Source of the DNA: Apoderus coryli | Taxonomy: Eukaryota; Arthropoda; Insecta; Coleoptera; Attelabidae | Direction: 5' to 3' | Length of the DNA stretch: 64,000 nt | Assembly (NCBI GenBank): GCA_911728435.2 | Contig: OU452203.1 | Coordinates: 19,423,151-19,487,150, forward strand | Part shown: positions 1-10,970 of the stretch, one piece after another | Position numbering within the stretch: the stretch's first letter is position 1 | How the letters are laid out: each line of letters begins with the position of its first letter | Made by a program: the position numbers and the translations under genes | Notes under the pieces: model-generated | The model's input: the letters and a program-made list of their open reading frames with translations, nothing else | What the model was told of the DNA's origin: nothing | The model's database searches: none

Positions 1-272
1 TAAGTTTTGAAGTTGTGTTGCGAAAGTCGCAAATTGAAAGCCAAAGTTGCTCAGTTTTGAGGTTGTGTTGCAAAAGTCGCAAATTGAAAGCGAAAGTTGC
101 TAAGTTTTGAAGTTGTATTGCGAAACTCGCAAATTGAATCCGAAAGTTGCTAAGTTTTGGAAGTTGTGTTGCGAAAGTCGCAAAGTTGGAAGCGAGGTCG
201 CTAAGTTTTGAACATTTGTTGCGAAAGTCGCAAATTGAAAGCGAAAGTCGCTAAGTTTTGAAGTTGGATTAC
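1..272. repeat. 50-bp minisatellite at window edge
   Basis: Five to six imperfect copies of a unit starting TAAGTTTTGAAGTTGTGTTG begin near 1, 51, 101, 151, 202 and 252, so the period is 50-51 bp. Each copy carries a small dyad (TTGCGAAAGTCGCAA). The array runs off the left edge, so its full length is unknown. No coding frame is implied. Confidence 0.9.
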
Positions 273-399
273 GAGCTCTATATTGTTCATGTGTAGGTTA
301 AGTAAGAAAAAAACATACGGTGGGTGTGTAAGCAATTCGAAGACCAATTAATTCAATTTTGCTATAGTTTTCATTGATTTGTGACTTATTGAATCACCT

Positions 400-590
400 C
401 CAAAGTTCAATTAGGCTCATCTTTGAAACACCTATACAGTCGATTGCTGTTTACGTTCTGGATTATACCCGTAGATCCATGATTCGGCACCTGTTGCAAT
501 TTCATGAAGACAGCATTCTTTCGAAGTACCAACCGCACGAAAATGCTCACGAGTTGGTTCCGTTTTTATGCTTTTTATTGTTCTGTTGAC
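400..590 (-). pseudogene. mariner transposase fragment (central region)
   Basis: The - strand translates to a degraded match to the mariner region around the first catalytic Asp: AESWIYGYNPERKQQS, where an intact element has GDETW followed by a KQQS block. The frame breaks with a stop straight after, and nothing of either end is recognisable. The same block occurs at 4.85 kb in another degraded copy. This is a short fossil with no coding potential. Confidence 0.65.
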
Positions 591-1077
591 AAAATGTTTG
601 ATTTAGGTTAAAGTCAACAATGTAAAGAGTTTAGGGAAGATAATGTTATTGTGTTTCACCAATTTGATCCGACGCTTAAACGTTTTAGGACTGAGAGTTC
701 GTATTTTATCTACATTCCCTTTAAGCCAAACAAAATAAATAGTCTTGTAGAAATATAGTTCGATATTTCAATTATCATTTCAGTATATATAGGATTTGCT
801 AACTACCTACCTACAAATCTCCCCAGAGAATAGTGTGTTACCGATATTAATTCTATTAACGACTGGCGAAATTGAAATGGAATGAATTGCAAATCGTATA
901 AATGTTACAACTGATTTTTTGGTTTTCGCTTGACTGGTTATAAGCCATACTATTATAGGTACCTATATGGCGCCACAATGTTATTCTATTCCACACAATA
1001 GTGTGATATACAGTAGCGTAGAATGTTTGTTTTTATTACTGGTATTTTAGAAAATACAGTGAAAAAAGGTGACTCAT

Positions 1078-1260
1078 TTTTCGAGGAAATATTTATTTAT
1101 CCATCATATATATAATACATTTGTGCCAGCACTTTTTCCAATCCTTATTCGTATGACGAAGGATGCGGTCTTTATCTCCTCAGTCCTGGCAAAACGCCGG
1201 GAGCCAGGTCGAGTGAATACAGTGGCTGAGGCAGTGCTGTTTTTGGCTATGAAATAAAGA
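1078..1260 (-). pseudogene. mariner 3' end relic
   Basis: The + strand text (AATATTTATTTAT, then ATAATACA-TTGTGCCAGC and TTTTTCCA) aligns by eye with the 3' end of the mariner at 27.25-27.4 kb, which encodes the W-x-K-C-I-I C-terminus on the - strand. No frame is intact. Only the C-terminal coding part can be seen. Confidence 0.5.
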
Positions 1261-3299
1261 ACAACCAAAGATGTATGTGAGTGAGTGTATTATCGTGTTG
1301 TAACTCTCATTAAACCAAAAAGTCCGTAAATATGACAAACGCGATTGTCGCATTAACAATTTTTGATGTCATAATTGAGCCAACTTTGAGAGTTGTTAAT
1401 ATTACAAATTTGTGTTTGTTAAAAGTGGATTCTATCAATACTCAATATCTTATGTTCTACAAGCAAAACAAATACAAAGTTTACCATAAAAATTTTATTT
1501 TAATACCCAGAGATAACCTAATAATTGTTTTTTTTTCTCTATGTTAATACTATGCTTGCGTCGACTTACTAGGTAAGGTTTAGGGATCTCTAAGCTAAGT
1601 TAGGACGCGAAAAAACGGCTGTGCAAACGGGCATTAATGAGTTTCTCTCCTCTCATTTGTAATTTTTTAATTACTTCTTTAAACATTTGCAGATTGTATT
1701 GTCTGTAAAAACAAAATAAACAAAAGAAATATACTGGTTTCCTACGACAAGACATCGACATAAAATAAATATACAAGTACGCACCTACATGTTCCTGGGC
1801 GCCGTACTGTGAATACAAATCGCCCACTAATGTTTTTGGACTCATGTCGTTATACGTACCATAACTACTACCAGCCAACATCAATTTATCATAAATACAC
1901 AACTTTACAAACGTAGTTTACTCGTCTTTTTATTTTTTATTGATACTTGTTAGGTATATTATAATAATGCCTTTATTGTCCAACAGGATGAAAATCCAAT
2001 TTGCAGAGCGAAAATGAAACACAACAATATTAAAAAATCGGTTGTGTCGCGCCAAAACTCTCCCGACAAGATATTTATTATAATTGTATTATTTTCATTA
2101 TTTCCAATAAACTAACGCAACAAACTAACTACTGTATTCATGTTGTTCAGTTGCCACCCTGTATTTCTTTTAAAAAATAAAAAGATGTCCAATCTGTAAT
2201 CTATACAAATGTCCCTATATACATAAATGTACACAAGCAATTATTTAAACGACATTAATTTAGTAACAAATTGGTTCTCCAATACACCGTTATTCAATTT
2301 AATTTATTTAAATATACTAGTTTAATACATAAATATTCAAGAGTTTAATTATGCCCAATAAAAATATCAAGTTCCCCACTCATAAGTATTTGTCATGGTG
2401 TCTTTTACCATATGTTCGCCTACTACCACCACTAACCAAACCAAACAAATTAGCATCCATCGATCCGTCATAGTCCCTCGTTTTAGACTTTAGATGGATG
2501 GACCAGGGATTTTGAAATCAGGTGTAATAATAACGTAATAAATAAAATACTGAGCCTTTACCCTAGAATATCTTCAATTAATCAGATCAATCGCTAAAAA
2601 CGTTTCTAATTACACGATATAGAGCAGAAATGCTTATTCTCGCACTGGGTCACTATATTCACGTTCAGTCTTCTTTCTTACATGTTCATTATTGTGAAGT
2701 TAATATGGACTTTTATATTGTTTAACAGGTATAAAATAACGGTAAAACCAAGGTATTCCATGTAACGTGTACATAGTTATACAAGACAGCAGTTGAGGAA
2801 AAAAAACTAAATAGAAGAATTAACTACCAAATGCAATACTTAATTACTAGTTGGCTAATTAATTAAAAACCATGAAAGCAGGTTAGTAGAAATAGTTGTT
2901 TATTCTATTCCTGCTAATGTTAAAGAAGAATGTTAATTCTATGGTGACCAGGCCACACCGATCTTTGGCTGTCTAGCCTGGTTTCTATTCTGCATCAACG
3001 AAATTCAGCCACATTTATGCAGAATGGTCATGGAACATTTAGACAAACGATGCGTATGTGTATGCAAACCCGTGGAGGCCATTTGCCCTATGTGTTATTC
3101 CATAAATAACTCCGATAATTTTGGGACACCCTTTATAACTATTGTGTCTGTGGTTCTATGTTCTTCAGCAACAAGTGACACACAACTCAGCATGACAAGC
3201 AGAGCTAGAAACTAATAAATTAACTTACAAGAAATCTTATAGATTATTCGAGGATCATTCTGAATTCAAATAGAAATAGGTGAAAATCATTTAATAACC
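1261..3299. other. AT-rich intergenic stretch, no gene recognised
   Basis: Only short open frames with no recognisable domain or flanking splice signals occur here. The one structured element seen is the dispersed repeat block at 2029-2090. Confidence 0.6.
2029..2090. repeat. dispersed repeat, partner at 24.2 kb
   Basis: A block of about 60 bp containing AATCGGTTGTGTCGC and CCCGACAAGATAT recurs in the same orientation at 24233-24295 with a few substitutions. No terminal repeats or target duplications were recognised, so its class is unknown. Confidence 0.65.
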
Positions 3300-3385
3300 A
3301 TATCAAGAGCCCCAGCACAGAGCCTTGGGGCATTCCACACGAGAAGATGACATTACCCGAAGTCAATATATGTGTTTAATGTAAT
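3300..3385 (-). pseudogene. LINE reverse transcriptase fragment
   Basis: The - strand reads CGMPQGSVLGLLIW. This is the reverse-transcriptase motif of Jockey/CR1-like non-LTR retrotransposons, usually GVPQGSVLGPLLF. About 10 further residues upstream stay open. The rest of the element is not recognisable, so this is a short fossil. Confidence 0.6.
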
Positions 3386-4283
3386 GTAAATATAAGAAAT
3401 TTAGTGCGAACGATGCTCATAAAAATAATACATTATAAAAATATGTGGAACGAGGACTACGAATCTGCTCTTCAAAGTCAGGAACAACTGTTCCCACAAG
3501 GACATAATAAACAGAGTATACCACCCAACTGTTCTGAAAAGATCCAAAGAAATGACGGAGAGAACACTTTCTTAATAAGCGTGAAATTTAAATTTTGATT
3601 GTTAGAAAAAAAAAACAGCAAAAATTCATAAATAGAAATTTTACGATCCTTTCTATTGCGATTCATAAAACGTAATTTTAACGCCTAATTTATTACAAAC
3701 GAAAATAAACAAACCAAAAAACCAATTCTACTATTAAATATCGGATTTTATGATCGTAATGGACCTTGAGGTGTGTTTAAGCATCGCTATGGTGCCCTGC
3801 CAGGTATACTCATAAAAACCGATTTTTTCCTCTCGCATACATTAATTTCTACAAAATATATAGCCAGATTAATGTTACTATTATTATATTTAGCGATTTC
3901 AAGCGTGAAAGTTTTATTATTAGTCATACCCGTGAGACGTATATGGCTAGAAGATGAGATAAGCATAATCTGATGGCAATGATGCAGTTCTTCCATGGAT
4001 ATTATTACAGTCATTATAATTAATAGTTCATGATGTGGCATCTCGGGATTGCAAATATAATCAATGCATGTTAGCTATTTATACGGAGAGTCTTGTTATA
4101 TTTTTCCATGGCATATAGCCATGCGTCTAAAAAAATTAGTTTATCCTAGTCGCACATCAAAGATGCATAAAATATAAAATATCTACAGACCACATACGTA
4201 TCAGTCCATCGGTAAATGATGATCTTCCATACAATAAACGGGGCGTGATCGCTACATATTCCTTTTTGCGTGGGTGGTGCATT

Positions 4284-4970
4284 ATACGAGGTTTGCCTTT
4301 TATATTTCGGGATTAGAGAAGAAAAACAAATATTAATCATCGAAAATCACTTTATTGTTTTTCAAAATATTCCCCATGAAGATCTATACACTTTTGCATG
4401 CGTTTGAACCAATTGTCGAAGCACTTTTGCCACTCTGATTGAGGTATCTCCAAAACATGCATTCTGAATGCAGCCACCGCTTCTTCAGGTGTCGAAAAAC
4501 GTTGACCTCTCAGTTTGTTTTTTACGTACGGGAATAAAAAGAAGTAATTCGGTGCCAAGTCAGCACTATACGGCGGTTGACTCATCAAATCGATGTTTTG
4601 TGTGCTCAAAAATGAAGTTGTTTGAGCCGATGTGTGAGAGCTCGCATTGTCGTGGTGAAGAGTGATCCGTCTTCGGCGGTTGGTTTTCCTGATTCCTTGG
4701 AAGACATCTGGCAAACAAATGGTTGTGTACCACTCAGAAATGATTGTTCTGCGTTGTTCTAATGATACGGTTGCGACATGTCAAGTTTTTCCGAAAAAAC
4801 AGGCGACCATTTGCTTGGAAGTGCTTCGTACGCGAACAACTTTCGTTGGATTTGGCTCATCTTGAAACACCCATACAGTCGACTGCTGTTTACTTTTGGG
4901 CTCATATGCGTAAATCCTGTCAGTTGCCAGATTGCAACACAAGGGTTGTACGATGACGGTCATTCTCTCG
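4284..4970 (-). pseudogene. degraded mariner element with transposase relic
   Basis: The right side of a mariner begins at TATACGAGGTTTGCC (about 4287), which resembles a mariner terminal repeat next to a TA target. On the - strand, 4714-4352 encodes the C-terminal half of the transposase: HHDNASSHTSAQ carries the second catalytic Asp, followed by PPYSADLAPNY and the closing DLHGEYFEK. The third catalytic Asp is lost, because Tyr stands where APCD or APSD would be. Upstream, 4963-4781 holds the KQQSTVWVFQDEPNPTKV block in a shifted frame. The N-terminal third and the other terminal repeat were not found. The element is dead by frameshift and by loss of an active-site residue. Confidence 0.8.
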
Positions 4971-6130
4971 CTGACGAAGTGCTGTATTAAGAGTGTAATT
5001 AATTTTTAGGCGAATATCATTTACGTTACAAGAGATAGATTGGATACACAAAAATTCTAAATTTATCATTATTTGTGAGGTCAGCCAGTCCACAGCAAAT
5101 AGTTCTTATGAAACATCTGCGAGCACTCTGCTTGTGTAAATAAACTATTTCTATCACACAAACATTTAACACATACATAATAGATTCCAGCGATAATTAT
5201 TTATAAAATGGAATCGTAATAATAAGAGAAGAAAAAGATTGATAAACGTGCTTTGGGAGATATTTAGTTGGCAAAGATTCAAATTACGAGAGGCATGCCA
5301 GTATAGCAGTATTTTCATATATGCAAGTGATTTCAGATTGTCGAAAATAGGTTAGACGATATAGAGATTTTAGAGCAAGCAGTTTTAAATTTAATGGGGT
5401 TTATTTATTTGACTTTTACATGGGCTGTTCGTTTCAATTTTTAATCATTAAAAATGCAATGGAAGAATTGTCTTTTATTGTTCACCCTCAGTAACAAATA
5501 TGATCGTCGAGTGTGGCCTCAATACGTTTTTATTTATTTAGTTAACGTGAAACGCTTACCCCCAAACCAAGTTATCATGTTTGGGATTATATAGTTTCCT
5601 GCTTATGTTTCCGAAAAAGTTGTTGCAACCATTTCAAACGCATTCCAAGCGTCTTTTTCCTTGTCATCGACCTGTATGAAATTTGTTGCGATCAGTATAG
5701 AAACAAAAACAAGCAAAACAACCTCGTATATTTTTTTGAGATTGCTATTTAAGATATTATTCACTACTATACAATATACGATTGTACTTACGGTAGTTAA
5801 TAAGGTCTGCTCTCCAGATTCATATCACAGGTAACATACAATACCAGGGATGCGCATTTATAGGGATTTTATACTTATATGCTTCTATTACTATTTTATT
5901 TATTTCTTTTAGCTCTGCGTGTGTCTTGCTTGGTCTTTGTTGTATTGATTCCGAGTTGTTTCTTGTTGTCTGTGAGGTACTTTTGTTATTTCTACAAATC
6001 CAATAAGCTATATAAAGACCTGTAGGCTCGAGAAATATTAGACGTTGTCGATTGTTATCATACAGGACCTATTGAGGACCTAAGAAACTATCCTTAATGA
6101 CCGTTGAGGCGCATGCAAATAACCCGTAAA
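4971..6130. other. no gene seen
   Basis: AT-rich sequence with no conserved frame, repeat end or structural RNA recognised. Confidence 0.5.
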
Positions 6131-6132
6131 TT

Positions 6133-6480
6133 TCACGACCCCATTATTAGGGAACCAGATTTCAATTTTTTGGGGCTTTGGTTTGATAACTGCAAGATAT
6201 CTCGTCTTATAAAATCGTCAACATACTTCAATATACCACCATAAATTAAATCATTGATAGGAGTGGCTCCAAATTGGATCCTAGAACAAGACACACCCAG
6301 GAGATTTAAAGTTCTCAAGCTCCACATATTGCTTACGGCACCGGGAATAATCGAGCTTGGAAATCAGAACATAATGTCCAATTCTATCAAAAGCCTTCTG
6401 AAAGTCCCGATGAGAGATATAGAGACGCATAACGCTGACAAAACTCAGTCATTAGGTGAATCTAAGAATATTCTTCTTCG
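6133..6480 (-). pseudogene. LINE reverse transcriptase fragment
   Basis: The - strand carries HRDFQKAFDRIGHYVLISKL, matching the non-LTR reverse-transcriptase motif DFSKAFDxVxHxxLLxKL, which includes the first catalytic Asp. A frame that shifts soon after continues into a sequence typical of the following palm segment (SRIQFGATPINDLIYGG). Several frame changes show it is inactive. It could belong to the same element as the fragment at 3.3 kb, because both lie on the - strand, but they are not contiguous. Confidence 0.65.
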
Positions 6481-7120
6481 TTTTATATAAAACTATTTCA
6501 AAAAGTTTGCAGAAATTGTAAAGAATGCATAGGGATCTGAATAGGAAGTTGTAAACTTCGACAACAGTGTAGGCATATTACCACAGTGCAAACAAAGCAA
6601 CTACATAACACTGTGTTATGTTTGTTAAAACGATGCGATAAGGCTTAAAAGGAATTCGTAAATTGCGTTTTAAAAGCCTTTTCATATGTCAGTTGTTAGG
6701 ACCATGGTGACAGACCGTCTGTAGTTGCCAATTAGCGATGCTTTAATAGGATGTTGGTGAATTTCTTGTTATGCTTTTTTTTAAACACTCAATAACAACT
6801 ACAAATTATCCTTGAATATTTTATGAAATGACAAGAAGTTTTTTATTTATTCGTTTACACATTGAGACTAACTGTTTTTGAGAAAAAGAAGAGCTTCATT
6901 GAATTAATATTCATACAGTGAATTGAATAAAATATCGGCGCCGCTGGAATCATCCTGGATATCCTTTACCTATGACTTTACGGGTTCTACAGAGGCATTT
7001 AATTTATTGTGGACACGTAGCCCATCACAGCAGAGAAATAAAGGTGTGTTTCCGTTTTATCAATAGTTTAAAACTTGTTATCTATACATCTTTTTCTTTC
7101 TGTGTTGTTTTTTTATTTTT

Positions 7121-7690
7121 TATACGAGGTCTAGTCTCATAAATATCCGAGCTGCCTTCAGTGAATGATGGACAGACATTATTATCTCTTGGATTGTGGA
7201 CTATTATTTGTTCCTACCCTCAAAAGTAGCTCGGGGGTAAAATATTTGAGAACAATAACGAAGCTGTCAATGTTGTTCCAATTGCGTATTTTAAGAAGCT
7301 TGACGAATTGCACTAATCTAACACACTTGATTGAAAATTCCATAAATTTAAGTTGAATTGATGTCAGCGTTTTAAGACGTCGCGTAATTTCTGTGTAATA
7401 ATTGTGTGAAAAGGAAAATTTTGCATATTAAATTGGTTTACGGTGCAGAAAGTATCTTTGTGCATATAATGTTAGTGAACGACGGGCGTGAAAAGGAGAA
7501 AACTAGCGGAAAATGAAAAGCGTGTTCTTTTTGATGGTATTCGACTTTTGCAATATGAATGGGTTTATACAGGGGATGTATTATGTTTGGCGTAAAAACA
7601 AATATTTGTTATCGAAACTCACTTTATGGTGTTTCAAAATATGCTCCCATGAGGATCAAGAAAAAAATTTCAAGTTCGATGGCTCAGAGT
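7121..7690 (-). pseudogene. mariner relic, ends only
   Basis: TATACGAGGTCTAGTCTC near 7121 resembles the mariner terminal-repeat start seen at 27.19 kb. The text at about 7618-7660 (TTCAAAATATGCTCCCATGAGGATC) aligns with the C-terminal coding end of the 4.3-kb mariner. The body between them is not recognisable. This may be one eroded copy or two fragments. Confidence 0.4.
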
Positions 7691-7969
7691 CCTCAGTCAG
7701 ATTTGTCCCATGTGCTCATTTTTTTGAATTTCAAGTAAAGTGTGGTTGGCAATTTCGTTGATCGTATACTCGACGATTGTTATTTTACGTTTAAGAATAA
7801 ACGAGTAAGAATACTCGAATCTTGATTCATTGATTCCATGAGCGATCTTGGTTCGATTCGAATGTCGATTAACGTTTGTTGATCATATTTATAGCGACTA
7901 GAGTTCCGGATGCAATGAAATCTTATGGTTAGTAAGAAATTGTGGAAGTTTTACAGATATTAGATGTTT

Positions 7970-8130
7970 GAAACCTCTATACTTCTCGTTTGTACCTTCC
8001 AAGTTAGAGTATTGTAGTTTGATTTGGAATCCTTATTATGGCAGCCATAAGTCGTCTTTGGAGCGTGCTAGAACCAATCTTATGTTGCAGGCTCCAATGT
8101 ACTTTATGTTAAATCTTAAATCGCTTTAAT
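7970..8130 (+). pseudogene. LINE reverse transcriptase C-terminal fragment
   Basis: The + strand translates as VPSKLEYCSLIWNPYYGSH followed by KSSLERARTNLM. This matches the block after the reverse-transcriptase palm of Jockey/CR1-like LINEs (LVxSxLEYCSxIWNPxxxxHxxxLERVQ). Neither end of the element is present, and the mariner at 8153 starts immediately downstream. Confidence 0.7.
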
Positions 8131-8152
8131 ATAATGCGTGAATCATGTGATA

Positions 8153-9470
8153 TACGAGGCATGTTTTTTAAGTAAGTACCGTTTTGGAATTAAAAAAAAG
8201 ACGTGCAAAGATATCGCAATAATTGTATTTTTACATGAAAGCCTGTACCTTAATCTACTTTTCTACATAATTTCCGTGAATATTGAGGCACTTGTCATAA
8301 CATGGCACCAGTTTTTGAATACCCTCCTCATAAAATTCTGCCGCCTGACTTGTTAACCACTGTATCACAAATGTTTTGACTTCGTTATCGTCTTGAAGAC
8401 GCTGACCACCCAGGTGTTTCTTCAAGTGCAGGAACAAATGGTTGTCGCTGGGCGCCAGATCAGGGCTGTATGGAGGATGATCTAGAGTTTCCCATTTAAA
8501 AGATTTGATGAGATCTTTGGTCCGATTAGCCACATGTGGACGGGCATTGTCATGCAGCAAAACGATACCCTTACTCAACTTGCCACATCTTTTGTTCTGG
8601 ATTGCACGACGCAGATTGTTCAATGTCTCACAATAAGACGCTGCATTGATTGTCTCATTACGAGGCAGAAACTCCACTACCAATACTCCTTTTCTGTCCC
8701 AAAAAACTGTGCACATGATTTTCCGGGCAGAAATTGTTTGCTTAAACTTCACTCTTTTGGGTGATGATGAATGTCGCCATTCCATGGATTGTTGTTTCGA
8801 TTCTGGTGTGACGTAGGCCACCCATGTTTCGTCACCAGTAACAATTTGGTCTAAAAAATCTTCACCTTCATTGTGGTACCGCTCAAGGAAAGTCAATGCA
8901 CTGCCTAAACGTTGGGTTTTGTGCAAATCCGTCAACATTTTTGGAACCCAACGTGAACACAATTTCCGGTAATTCAAGTTCTCGGGCACAATACGAGAAT
9001 ATTGAGGAAAGCAGTCGCACATTGATGAAATTGTAAAGCGTCTGTTTTCTCTCACCTTTTCCTCCACTTTCTGCACCAAATCTTCATTAACGACCGAAGG
9101 ACGCCCACTCCGTTCTACATCATGCACATTTGTGCGGCCATCTTTAAATGCTCTCACCCATTTCCTTACCATTCCATCACTCATAAATGTTTTGTCCGTA
9201 AACTTCACAGATCTCACGATGAATATCGATCGGTTTTACGCCTTTAGCACTAAGAAATCGTATATCGTACTTCACAATCGGCGGGACTCACGATTGTCGG
9301 AGGCATCTTAAACACTCAGTAAACAACGTATACAATGAGGAATCAGACTGTAATGGCGTCAGTGCGTAGACAAGAGATGTAGGTAACCAGCGCGCATGCG
9401 CGGAATGCCGACTGTAGCGCTGCGGCGGCGGAATCGCAAAACGGTACTTACTAAAAAAACGTGCCTCGTA
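8153..9470 (-). mobile_element. full-length mariner transposon, inactive
   Basis: Inverted terminal repeats of about 35 bp bound the element: TACGAGGCATGTTTTTT at 8153-8187 and its complement ending GTGCCTCGTA at 9436-9470. Each outer end lies at a TA, the expected target duplication. The length of about 1.3 kb is normal for mariner. The transposase is on the - strand and is broken (see the nested entry). The terminal repeats differ from each other at a few positions, consistent with an old insertion. Confidence 0.9.
8255..9306 (-). pseudogene. mariner transposase, frameshifted N-terminus
   Basis: The transposase excises and re-inserts the element by DDE/D chemistry at TA sites. A 320-residue frame (9217-8255) covers most of it. 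The DD34D triad is complete: D129 in GDETW, D223 in LHDNARPH and D258 in LAPSD. The frame closes with CLNIHGNYVEK. The true start is probably the ATG at 9306 (MPPTIVSPADCEVRYTI), followed in another frame by the helix-turn-helix block KGVKPIDIHREICEVYG. Two frame breaks are visible: a small deletion near 9257 and an extra T near 9190 in the run before ATGAGTGATGG. The catalytic part is therefore intact but cut off from the DNA-binding domain, and the 320-residue frame should not be read as a working protein. Confidence 0.88.
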
Positions 9471-10864
9471 CATTTCACCCCATTAAGGGGAGTTTTAGAT
9501 GGAGATAAATTGTATTTTAACTTGTAAAATTGTAATTTTTTTTTGTGAATTTTGTTGATCGTTATGTTATTAGTGTTTTGTCAAATTTATGTTCTTATTA
9601 TTACAAACTTTCTGGTAATCTTTGACTGAATTTTGTTGATTTATTTAACCGTTTAGACACAATATATTACCAAAGTCTGGCAAACAATACCACCCCTAAT
9701 AAAGCCAAAATAATCCAGACTGCTTACTCTCCAGTCTAATAAAAATAGCATACTTTGTCTTCGTTAGGAATTTTCTTAAGTTTTTTGTTTTGTGTCTGAA
9801 TAGACAAAAATACATTAACGGTGAAAATCGACTTGCATAAAAAATAGAATGAGTATATATAAGAAATATAATTAGGTGTTACCGAAATAAACTTATATAG
9901 CAGGATGTGCAAGACCCCGGTTCTTCGACTAAAAATGTGTAATTTTAGATGCGACGACATGTGCTCAGTGGCAGCGAAGACTAAGCAACTTCATTGGGGT
10001 TTTAAAGTTGTATTTTTTGTCAAGGCGTCACAAAAAGAATTATATTGGTTGACTATTTTTAGGACGAAATCTATCTATATGTGTCGCATTCTACGAGGTT
10101 TTAAGAGTAACATTTTTTATTTTTAATCTTACTTGATTATTTTATTATTTTTGTATTCTTAAAAACGGCGTTAAAAACAGGCTTATCCTTGATTATTATG
10201 CATATCGCTTGCTTATTAATGTGGAGTACATTCGATTAAAAAGCAGATTGATGTAAAATTATGAAAAGAAATAAAAATTCGTCGATGCATTCAACGTTGT
10301 TTGTATGTTTAGGGTAAAAACATATCCCAACTACTTACAACTCGTACATTTTGGAAAATCATTTATGTGGTAATCCTTTTAAGCAATTTGCATTCACAGC
10401 GTTCTGAAAAGGCCTTTTCAAAACCAACTGCTGCTGCTATTTGAAAAATTTTCCGAGTTAATCTCGCATGTGTGTATATATACCAACCGAACATGCTATT
10501 TTTTATATTTTTTTCCGAGAACATCACACTTCCGCTGTCATACTACACTACAGCTCAGCTGGGAGACTTATATATATACCTACGTTTTCATAAAAAGTGA
10601 ATATTATACGTTGCGTGGTCGTTGAGAGTTGGGAGAAGACGGCATTTCTTCAAATCCCAGTGATATTTCACAGAGAAGTTTATTTATGGTGCATTCATAA
10701 ATTTATAACCAAGGCATATATTTTAACAGAATCATGTGCTTCTGGTATGCAAATAAATGCTTTAGTTATTAATTAAATGTAGTAAGCAGAGCGTCTAACA
10801 ACACTTATATACCTGTATACAAATTTATCTTCTTTTAAATTCATTCTATGGGAAGTGGAAATGC
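9471..10864. other. no gene seen
   Basis: AT-rich sequence with short frames only. No recognisable coding, repeat or RNA feature. Confidence 0.5.
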
Positions 10865-10970
10865 TAAAGAGATCTTATGGTCTACAATCTAACCTGATAT
10901 GGGTCTCGGGAATCAAGAGAGCGGATTGGCTAGCTAGACAGGCCCATATAGGAGTCTTGAGCCTGCACTA
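10865..10970 (+). pseudogene. possible LINE RNase H fragment
   Basis: The + strand reads LQSNLIWVSGIKRADWLARQ. This resembles the RNase H segment of I/R1-type LINEs (LxWVPGHxGIxGNExADxLAR) with an internal deletion. The match is short, so the call is tentative. Confidence 0.35.

Noticed and set aside
8255..9217. Reading the 320-residue mariner frame as a complete transposase
   Set aside because: Its first residues (MRSVKFTDKTF) are an out-of-frame translation of the conserved REICEVYGQN block; the real N-terminus is in other frames upstream.
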